A DNA stretch of 5,193 bases from Fidelibacterota bacterium (GTDB lineage Bacteria > Marinisomatota > Marinisomatia > Marinisomatales > TCS55), in NCBI GenBank assembly GCA_002717765.1, contig PBCB01000011.1:19499-24691 (forward strand), given 5' to 3'. Shown in pieces: positions 1 to 5,193 of this stretch. How positions within the stretch are numbered: the first letter of the stretch is position 1; each line of letters opens with the position of its first letter. The notes under the pieces are model-generated. The model saw only the letters and a list, made by a program, of their open reading frames with translations, did not search any database and was not told where the DNA came from. The position numbers were made by a program, and so were the translations under genes.

Positions 1-1599
1 GATGATGCTTTTGAAACAACAACGCGCACACATCATGGAGGAACATCTTTTGAGGCTCCATTCATCATAAACGATAAGACATTAGCGGGGGAACAGGATG
101 TACAAGTGTCTGTTTTATATCAAGTTTGCAATGCCACGCTATGCTATCCTCCCAATGAAGAGAAGCTAATTACAAGCGTAAATATTCTTGAAGGTACTCC
201 AAGAGATGGTTATAGTGAAATGACTCCTTACATAGAATCTGTTTTTGATGACACTGGTAATATTAGCTTAGATGCCGCCATTCTTGAAGGTTTTTTCTCA
301 TTTATTATTCTAGCTCTATCTATGGGCTTCTTATCTTTATTAACGCCTTGCGTATTCCCAATGATACCTATAACGGTCTCTTTCTTTATTAAGCGGGGTG
401 AAGCGAAAAAAGGCACGCCTCTATCAAATGCTTTGATCTATACCTTGGGAATAGTAGCAACCTTCTCAATACTGGGGTTCATTTTGGCATTGACATTGGG
501 TGCTTCTGGAGCTAATCAGCTTGCAGCAAATCCTTGGGTTAATTTATTTATTGGGGGCTTGTTTATCTATTTTGCCTTATCGCTTTTTGGTATGTATGAA
601 ATTGATTTACCCGATAGCATAAAGCAATTATCTTTGCGCCAAGAGGGACGAGAAGGTTTTATTGGTACTATATTTATGGCAGTGACCTTCACTCTCACAA
701 GCTTTACCTGTACGGTTCAGTTTGTAGGATTGCTACTTGTAGCCGCATCTCAAGGTCAATGGTTTTGGCCGTTGGTTGGAATGGTGGTATTTAGTACTGC
801 TTTCGCGTCTCCTTTTTTCTTTCTTGCTCTTTTTCCGCAATATTTAGCGAATATACCTAAATCCGGAGGGTGGCTAAATTCAACTAAAGTAGTAATGGGA
901 TTTTTAGAAATGGCCGCAGCTTTTAAGTTCTTAAGCAATACTGATTTGGTTTGGGGCTGGGGATTCTTTTCTCATAATATGGTCTTAGCCACATGGGCAA
1001 TTCTAATGATATTGTGTGGTATATATTTACTTGGGAAAATTAGATTTCCACATGATTCAGTTATAGAGGTTATAAGCGCACCTAGGCTTATGATTAGTGC
1101 AATATTTTTGACCTTTGGGATTTATTTGAGCTCTGGCCTATTTGGTCAGCGGCTACATGGCTTAATCTATTCTTATTTACCGCCTCAGCTTAGCTCCGAT
1201 ATTAATAGTAGCTCATCAGGTGGTTATTCATATCAAGAAGGCTTAACTTGGTATAAAGATCTAGATAAAGCCTTTGCAGTTTCTAAATCAAATGGTCAGC
1301 CAATATTTGTTGATTTTACAGGGTATACTTGCACTAACTGTAGATGGATGGAGGTAAATGTATTTATTAAACCTGAAATTAAAGAAAGATTTGAAAAAAT
1401 GACCTTAGTACAGCTTTATACGGATGGCGGGCCAAATCATAAGCAGAATCAAGAGTATGAGATAGATCGATTTGGAACTGCAGCTTTGCCTTTTTATGTC
1501 ATTTTGAGCCCTGAAAATGAAGTAATAAGCACTTTTCCTGGAATGACAAGAAAGCTAGACGACTTCATAGATTTTCTAGATTCTGGATTAGAGGGTTAA
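1..1599 (+). CDS. dsbD: Thiol:disulfide interchange protein DsbD, 5'-truncated by the window edge
   Basis: An inner-membrane electron carrier that passes reducing power from cytoplasmic thioredoxin to periplasmic thiol proteins. The frame is open from base 1, so 532 C-terminal residues are seen and the true start and signal peptide lie upstream; a GTG at 106 is internal. All three redox modules are visible, numbered from base 1. The end of the periplasmic alpha domain has a C43-x4-C48 pair followed by YPP. The membrane domain (about 96-385, roughly eight hydrophobic segments) has Cys117 in TPCVFPM and Cys237 in SFTCTVQF. The C-terminal thioredoxin-like domain (about 410-532) has the pair Cys444/Cys447 in TGYTCTNCRWME and a likely cis-Pro at 497. 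All six catalytic cysteines are therefore present. It ends 7 bases before the TlpA-like gene, a probable redox partner in the same operon. Identification is firm; only the N-terminus is unknown. Confidence 0.93.
   Translation, partial: DDAFETTTRTHHGGTSFEAPFIINDKTLAGEQDVQVSVLYQVCNATLCYPPNEEKLITSVNILEGTPRDGYSEMTPYIESVFDDTGNISLDAAILEGFFSFIILALSMGFLSLLTPCVFPMIPITVSFFIKRGEAKKGTPLSNALIYTLGIVATFSILGFILALTLGASGANQLAANPWVNLFIGGLFIYFALSLFGMYEIDLPDSIKQLSLRQEGREGFIGTIFMAVTFTLTSFTCTVQFVGLLLVAASQGQWFWPLVGMVVFSTAFASPFFFLALFPQYLANIPKSGGWLNSTKVVMGFLEMAAAFKFLSNTDLVWGWGFFSHNMVLATWAILMILCGIYLLGKIRFPHDSVIEVISAPRLMISAIFLTFGIYLSSGLFGQRLHGLIYSYLPPQLSSDINSSSSGGYSYQEGLTWYKDLDKAFAVSKSNGQPIFVDFTGYTCTNCRWMEVNVFIKPEIKERFEKMTLVQLYTDGGPNHKQNQEYEIDRFGTAALPFYVILSPENEVISTFPGMTRKLDDFIDFLDSGLEG
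1591..1595 (+). promoter_or_regulatory. Ribosome binding site for the TlpA-like gene
   Basis: GAGGG lies 11 bases before the ATG at 1607, overlapping the last codons of dsbD. It is the best Shine-Dalgarno match before any start in this window and supports the ATG at 1607 together with translation coupled to dsbD. Confidence 0.5.
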
Positions 1600-1606
1600 T
1601 TATATC

Positions 1607-2203
1607 ATGAAATCAGCAAAACTACTTATTTTTATTTGCGCAATTTCAAGTCATAGTTGTCAGAAAAAACAAAATATTCAAGAGGTCAGTGAGCCTTCAG
1701 AGCTAGTTTCAAAATCTGAAAATCAAAAAAGACCAAAAAGACCAGATTATGCAATTAAAGCCCCGGACTTTCAATTGAGAACAGTCCAAGGAAAATTATT
1801 TAATCTAAGTGATTATCATGGCAAGGTCGTTTTATTAAATTTTTGGGGAACTTGGTGCGGTCCCTGTTTACAAGAAATTCCAGATTTTAATAATCTATAC
1901 TCTAAATATAATAAATACGGACTAGAGATCGTTGGCGTAACGGTTCCAAGGTCAGGAGTTCCTGATTCTGATAGGTACCTTCAAAGGTTTATGAAGCGCT
2001 GGGATATGGACTATACAATCGTCAAAGATATTAATGGATACGAAACGCAAATGGTCATGATTGAATACGGACGAACCATAGGAAGGCCAATTACCGGTGT
2101 GCCAACAACGCTAATTATTGACCGCGATGGCTATATTGTCAGAGGTTATATTGGTCCTCAAAAAGAGTCTAAAATTTATAAAGATCTGAAACCTTATTTA
2201 TAA
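1607..2203 (+). CDS. TlpA/ResA-like thioredoxin-fold protein, probable lipoprotein
   Basis: A periplasm-facing thiol:disulfide oxidoreductase of 198 residues. The N-terminus has a short basic and hydrophobic stretch ending in Ser-Ser-His-Ser-Cys18, a weak lipobox, so it is probably a lipoprotein anchored at that Cys. A charged Lys/Glu/Ser-rich linker (about 19-48) precedes a thioredoxin-fold domain starting at APDFQL (52-57). The active site is W83-C84-G85-P86-C87 within NFWGTWCGPC, and the cis-proline is Pro166 in GVPTT. This layout matches the TlpA/ResA family, whose members reduce disulfides, for example during cytochrome c maturation. The exact substrate cannot be told, so no symbol is given. 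The ATG at 1607 follows dsbD by 7 bases, with GAGGG at 1591-1595 as a Shine-Dalgarno element about 11 bases upstream inside the dsbD end. Co-transcription with dsbD is very likely, and DsbD is the obvious electron donor. Confidence 0.88.
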   Translation: MKSAKLLIFICAISSHSCQKKQNIQEVSEPSELVSKSENQKRPKRPDYAIKAPDFQLRTVQGKLFNLSDYHGKVVLLNFWGTWCGPCLQEIPDFNNLYSKYNKYGLEIVGVTVPRSGVPDSDRYLQRFMKRWDMDYTIVKDINGYETQMVMIEYGRTIGRPITGVPTTLIIDRDGYIVRGYIGPQKESKIYKDLKPYL

Positions 2204-2207
2204 ATAA
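2194..2207. repeat. Perfect 14-base AT-only palindrome over the stop codon of the TlpA-like gene
   Basis: TTATTTA at 2194-2200 is followed directly by its reverse complement TAAATAA at 2201-2207, including the TAA stop at 2201-2203. It contains only A and T and has no loop, so a stable RNA hairpin is unlikely. It may be chance in AT-rich DNA. Confidence 0.35.
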
Positions 2208-2247
2208 AAAACTGGAACCATACCTTATATCCAGCATTTAAGTTTTT
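2206..2247 (+). terminator. Weak terminator-like or mutually exclusive hairpins between the TlpA-like gene and degP
   Basis: CTGGA (2212-2216) can pair with TCCAG (2230-2234) across a 13-base loop. It is preceded by an A run (2206-2211) and followed 8 bases later by TTTTT (2243-2247). In addition AAAAACT (2207-2213) is an exact reverse complement of AGTTTTT (2241-2247) and would compete for the same CT. The short stem, large loop and displaced T run make an efficient intrinsic terminator doubtful. Partial attenuation before degP is the most that can be suggested. Confidence 0.2.
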
Positions 2248-2266
2248 AGAATATCGAAAGTAATTT

Positions 2267-3667
2267 ATGAAAAAAGTATTTATCACCATTCTTTATTTGA
2301 GCACAATTTATGCTCAAAATGCATTTCTCAAGCAGTTTAGCGACCAGTTCGCCGATATTGCTGAAAAAGCTAATCCGGCAGTAGTTACAATATTAACAGA
2401 AAAAAAAATTGAGGTAAGCCAGTCTAATCGTAATTCTCCTCAGGATGACCTTTTCCGTTTTTACTTCAATCAGCCTAGGCAAAGGGAATATAAATCCTCT
2501 GCATTGGGATCTGGTGTAATAATTGATTCAAAAAACGGTTATATCATTACCAATAATCATGTTGTAGAAGATGTAGATGAAATAACTGTTCGTCTATTAG
2601 ATAAATCTGAATATGAAGCATCAATAATTGGAAAAGACCCAAAGTCAGATTTAGCAGTGATTCAAATTAAAGCGAAAGGTTTATCTGATTTACAACTTGG
2701 AGATTCGGATAAGCTTCGTGTTGGTGAGTGGGTTATTGCAGTTGGAAGTCCATTTTCTGCAAATTTAAGCCACACCGTTACTGCTGGAATCGTTTCTGCA
2801 AAAGGAAGGGGTAATATTATTCAGGGTGATATTTATGAGGATTTTATCCAAACTGATGCAGCAATTAATCCAGGTAACAGTGGAGGCGCTCTATTGAATT
2901 CATCAGGAGATCTAATTGGGATCAATACAGCAATTTATTCTAATAGTTATTTTGATCGAGGCAATAAAGGTGTTGGCTTTGCAATCCCATCCAATATGGT
3001 TAAAAAAGTAATGTCTGATTTAATATCCTATGGGGAAGTAGTGCGTTCTTATATAGGGGTTCAAATTCAACCAATTAATGATACAGCAGCAAAAGCTTTA
3101 GGTTTAAAATCAAGAACTGGAGCTCTTGTTGCAAACGTAATAGATGAAGGCCCTGCAGATAAAGCTGGAATTGAAACTGGAGACGTTATTATTGATTTTG
3201 ATGGATTAAAAATTAAGAGCGTTGATCACCTTAGAAATAATGTTTCTATTTCAAAACCAAATAATCTTTATAACCTAACTGTAATTCGTGATGGTAGAAA
3301 AAAATCATTTAAAGTTAAACTTGAAAAAATGCCAACTGATGAACAGCTTGCAATAAATGAACAAAATGAAAATGCTAATGAACTAGGGATTGAGGTAAGT
3401 GATTTAAATCGTTTAAATAGACAAGAATTTAATATTAACTCCCAAGATATTGGCATTGTTGTTACTCGAATATTTCTTGATAGCCCAGCTGATGATGCTG
3501 GAATACAAGTTGGTGATCTAATTACAAGAGTTGGATCAAGGCGTTGTAAGTCAATCAAGCAATTTGATAGTCTAGTAAAAAATACAAAACGTAGAGGCAT
3601 GTTAATGTTGCATATTAAACGCGATGGCAATGCTCAATATGTAACCCTTGATCTAAAGAAAAACTAG
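2267..3667 (+). CDS. degP: Periplasmic HtrA/DegP-family serine protease with two PDZ domains
   Basis: A complete 466-residue envelope protease of the Do/HtrA family, which degrades or chaperones misfolded periplasmic proteins. Residues 1-16 form a signal peptide, with likely cleavage after Ile-Tyr-Ala before Gln17. The trypsin-like domain (about 25-255) has an intact triad: His98 in TNNHVV, Asp128 in SDLAVIQI, and Ser205 in GNSGGALLN. PDZ1 spans about 260-355, beginning at SYIGVQIQ. PDZ2 spans about 370-463, beginning at ELGIEVSDL. Length and layout match DegP and DegQ of E. coli (474 and 455 residues), and sequence alone does not separate them, so the symbol is a family label. The loop after NTAI (residues 221-238), near the specificity pocket, is about three residues longer than in E. 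coli DegP. The ATG at 2267 has a weak GAAAG element six bases upstream. The gene lies 63 bases after the TlpA-like gene and could be co-transcribed or separately started. Confidence 0.93.
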   Translation: MKKVFITILYLSTIYAQNAFLKQFSDQFADIAEKANPAVVTILTEKKIEVSQSNRNSPQDDLFRFYFNQPRQREYKSSALGSGVIIDSKNGYIITNNHVVEDVDEITVRLLDKSEYEASIIGKDPKSDLAVIQIKAKGLSDLQLGDSDKLRVGEWVIAVGSPFSANLSHTVTAGIVSAKGRGNIIQGDIYEDFIQTDAAINPGNSGGALLNSSGDLIGINTAIYSNSYFDRGNKGVGFAIPSNMVKKVMSDLISYGEVVRSYIGVQIQPINDTAAKALGLKSRTGALVANVIDEGPADKAGIETGDVIIDFDGLKIKSVDHLRNNVSISKPNNLYNLTVIRDGRKKSFKVKLEKMPTDEQLAINEQNENANELGIEVSDLNRLNRQEFNINSQDIGIVVTRIFLDSPADDAGIQVGDLITRVGSRRCKSIKQFDSLVKNTKRRGMLMLHIKRDGNAQYVTLDLKKN

Positions 3668-3670
3668 CAT

Positions 3671-3700
3671 TTAATCTCAAAAAGCTCGTTCTTCTATATT
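3671..3700 (+). promoter_or_regulatory. Candidate weak promoter for ileS
   Basis: TATATT at 3695-3700 matches the -10 consensus at five of six positions. TTAATC at 3671-3676 is a poor -35 (three of six) with an 18-base spacer. Transcription would begin near 3707, so the leader of about 63 bases would consist almost wholly of the inverted repeat at 3711-3759. In AT-rich DNA such matches arise easily, so this is only a candidate. Confidence 0.25.
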
Positions 3701-3710
3701 CTTTTCCTCT

Positions 3711-3759
3711 TTGTTGTCCTAAGTGAAAAGCCTAATTTTCACACCGTAAAAGGCAACAA
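3711..3759 (+). promoter_or_regulatory. Nested stem-loop in the ileS 5' leader
   Basis: The inner stem is a perfect 7-base inverted repeat, GTGAAAA (3723-3729) with TTTTCAC (3736-3742), closed by a 6-base loop. The outer stem pairs TTGTTG (3711-3716) with CAACAA (3754-3759), and CCT (3718-3720) with AGG (3751-3753), leaving T3717 bulged. The internal loop is lopsided: two bases on the left and eight on the right. The structure ends 10 bases before the ileS ATG at 3770. No T run follows it, so it is not an intrinsic terminator as drawn. It could limit ribosome access, stabilise a processed end, or be fortuitous. Confidence 0.4.
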
Positions 3760-3769
3760 TAATTATTAA

Positions 3770-5193
3770 ATGATTAAACGCGTCAAATCAAAGGCAAACT
3801 TTATAGAAATTGAGCATAAAATTCTCGATTTCTGGGATGCCAAATCTATTTTCGAAAAAAGAAGAAAAATAAACTCAAATAATGAACATTGGTCATTTAT
3901 TGATGGTCCAATTACCGCAAACAATCCGATGGGTGTTCATCATGCATGGGGCAGGACTTTAAAAGATTTATATAATAGATATAAGTCAATGAATGGTTTT
4001 GACTTAAGATATCAACAAGGTTTTGATTGTCAGGGATTATGGGTTGAAGTCGAAGTGGAAAAGGAATTAGGATTTAAATCAAAAAAAGATATCGAAGAGT
4101 TTGGTATTGAAAAATTTGTAAAAATGTGTAAAGACAGAGTAGAAAAATACTCCACAATTCAAACAGAACAATCCAAGCGCTTAGGCTACTGGATGGACTG
4201 GGATAATTCATATTTTACTATGTCTGATGAAAATAATTATACAATCTGGTCTTTTTTGAAGCAGCTATTTGAAGAAGGGAAAATATATAGGGGTTCCGAT
4301 GTTGTTCCATGGTCAGGAAGATCTGGAACATCATACTCTCAAATGGAGATTATCGAAGGAAGGAAGTTAGTTTCACATAAATCCGTTTTTGTGCGATTCC
4401 CGCTTAAAGATCGTGATAATGAATTCTTATTAGTATGGACGACTACACCATGGACTCTTACTTCAAATGTCATTGCAGGTGTTAACGGAAATCTGGAATA
4501 TGTTAAAATCAAGACACCTGATGGTTCAATTTATTACATTGCAGATGAAAATTTAAATTTTAAGCGATTAGAGAAACAATTTAAAGAAAAAAAACAGTGG
4601 ATCGAAGGCCTACCAAAACTAAAAACTATTTCTCAAATTTTTAAGGAAAGAGGAGGCTTTGAGATTGTTGGAAAAGTATTGGGAAAAGATATGGTAGGCT
4701 GGACATATGAAGGACCTTTTGATAATTTAGACGCTCAATTAGAACCTGGAGGGTACCCAATAAGAAATGATGAATTAGCTGATAAGGGAGCATGCGGAGC
4801 TTTACAACATCAAGTAGTAGATCCAGGTAAAGATAATATGGGTAGCGATATTGTAGTCAGTGGCGAGGGGACAGGTATTGTGCACATGGCACCTGGTTGT
4901 GGTGATATTGATCATAAGGTAGGAAAAAATCTAAATATGGTAAGTATCGCACCTTTAGATGAAGAGTCAAAGTTTACCGATAAGTTTGGTTGGCTTAGCG
5001 GAAAAAAAGCAACCGACCCTAATACAATTGATGGAATCATAAATTATTTGAAGGAAAACAAATTTTTGGTTTATGTAGAAGATTATCCTCATATCTATCC
5101 TCATTGCTGGAGGTCAGGAGATGAGTTAGTTTTTCGATTGGTGGATGAATGGTACATCAACATGGATTGGAGAGATGAAATAATAAAAATAGT
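3770..5193 (+). CDS. ileS: Isoleucyl-tRNA synthetase with a GVHH signature, 3'-truncated by the window edge
   Basis: A class I aminoacyl-tRNA synthetase that charges tRNA-Ile in the cytoplasm. The window holds 474 complete codons, about the N-terminal half of a usual IleRS; the KMSKS loop and anticodon-binding domain lie beyond the edge. The Rossmann-fold start has GPITANNPM followed by G55-V56-H57-H58 where HxGH is expected, then AWGRTLKD. The next conserved block reads D86-C-Q-G-L-W-V-E93, against DxHGLPxE in canonical enzymes. The CP1 editing domain is clear: [11 protein letters not shown] (223-233) and [16 protein letters not shown] (367-382), with Asp381 at the expected catalytic position. 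Zinc-site cysteines are mostly lost: Ser182, Ser185 and Ser449, with only Cys446 kept. The ATG at 3770 starts a reading frame like that of IleRS (FWDAKSIF, then the catalytic domain). No good Shine-Dalgarno is present; AGG at 3751-3753 is 16 bases away. The [10 protein letters not shown] and GTGIVH motifs favour IleRS over ValRS or LeuRS. Confidence 0.9.
   Translation, partial: MIKRVKSKANFIEIEHKILDFWDAKSIFEKRRKINSNNEHWSFIDGPITANNPMGVHHAWGRTLKDLYNRYKSMNGFDLRYQQGFDCQGLWVEVEVEKELGFKSKKDIEEFGIEKFVKMCKDRVEKYSTIQTEQSKRLGYWMDWDNSYFTMSDENNYTIWSFLKQLFEEGKIYRGSDVVPWSGRSGTSYSQMEIIEGRKLVSHKSVFVRFPLKDRDNEFLLVWTTTPWTLTSNVIAGVNGNLEYVKIKTPDGSIYYIADENLNFKRLEKQFKEKKQWIEGLPKLKTISQIFKERGGFEIVGKVLGKDMVGWTYEGPFDNLDAQLEPGGYPIRNDELADKGACGALQHQVVDPGKDNMGSDIVVSGEGTGIVHMAPGCGDIDHKVGKNLNMVSIAPLDEESKFTDKFGWLSGKKATDPNTIDGIINYLKENKFLVYVEDYPHIYPHCWRSGDELVFRLVDEWYINMDWRDEIIKI

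Noticed and set aside
106..108. GTG as the start codon of the DsbD gene
   Set aside because: The same frame is open back to base 1 and the upstream 35 codons read like the end of a DsbD alpha domain leading into the Cys43/Cys48 pair. There is no good ribosome site before 106, so the gene starts outside the window.
228..416. Minus-strand open frame of 62 codons inside dsbD
   Set aside because: It lies wholly opposite the conserved DsbD coding sequence, shows no recognisable motif, and its length is expected by chance.
756..938. Minus-strand open frame of 60 codons inside dsbD
   Set aside because: It lies opposite membrane segments of DsbD; its basic, low-complexity product looks like the antisense of hydrophobic codons.
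2224..2252. Promoter for degP with -10 TAGAAT
   Set aside because: The hexamer matches five of six positions, but no -35 at 16-18 bases scores above chance, and the start site would leave a leader of only about eight bases.
3268..3630. Minus-strand open frame of 120 codons inside degP
   Set aside because: It lies opposite the well conserved PDZ2 region. The product shows no domain, and no ribosome site or promoter stands out.
3668..3720. Intrinsic terminator right after degP
   Set aside because: Pyrimidine-rich stretches are present (3690-3716), but no GC-rich stem precedes them, and the hairpin at 3723-3742 is not followed by T residues.
3668..3769. T-box leader controlling ileS
   Set aside because: The gap is only 102 bases and lacks the conserved T-box sequence and an antiterminator/terminator pair with a T run. 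Location before an isoleucyl synthetase gene is the only argument.
3770..5193. Valyl- or leucyl-tRNA synthetase instead of isoleucyl
   Set aside because: [21 protein letters not shown] and the HCWR block with EWYINM are characteristic of IleRS; ValRS and LeuRS have different versions of these blocks.

Overview
The window is AT-rich and densely packed, with four genes on the plus strand and no convincing minus-strand gene. The envelope proteins (DsbD, a TlpA/ResA-like thioredoxin, an HtrA/DegP protease) imply a cell with a periplasm, so a Gram-negative-type bacterium is likely. Starts become less Shine-Dalgarno-like along the window: GAGGG before the second gene, only a GAAAG-like element before the third, and A/T-rich sequence before the fourth. 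This, with the low G+C, would fit a Bacteroidota-type or related (FCB, Marinimicrobia-like) uncultured lineage, but the taxon is an inference I cannot confirm.

Layout. Bases 1-1599 hold the 3' part of dsbD. Its frame is open from base 1, so the gene begins upstream. Seven bases later comes a thioredoxin-like gene of the TlpA/ResA type (1607-2203) with a lipoprotein-like N-terminus. A 63-base gap with small inverted repeats leads to a complete two-PDZ serine protease of the DegP/DegQ type (2267-3667). A 102-base gap, holding a nested inverted repeat and a weak promoter-like sequence, precedes ileS. The ileS gene starts at 3770 and runs off the right edge after 474 complete codons.

How the genes work together. 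DsbD moves electrons from cytoplasmic thioredoxin across the inner membrane. The neighbouring WCGPC protein is a natural acceptor for them. The protease clears or refolds damaged envelope proteins. These three form a plausible envelope redox and quality-control cluster. The ileS gene is housekeeping and may have its own leader.

Most notable point. The isoleucyl-tRNA synthetase is not canonical. Its class I HIGH signature reads GVHH, meaning the first and third residues of HxGH are swapped. The nearby DxHGLPxE block reads DCQGLWVE. Three of the four cysteines expected in the N-terminal zinc site are serines. The CP1 editing core is retained but carries extra sequence. Swapped GxHH signatures have been linked, to my recollection, with very strong mupirocin resistance in some bacterial IleRS2 enzymes. 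No RNA gene, mobile element, CRISPR array or origin was seen.
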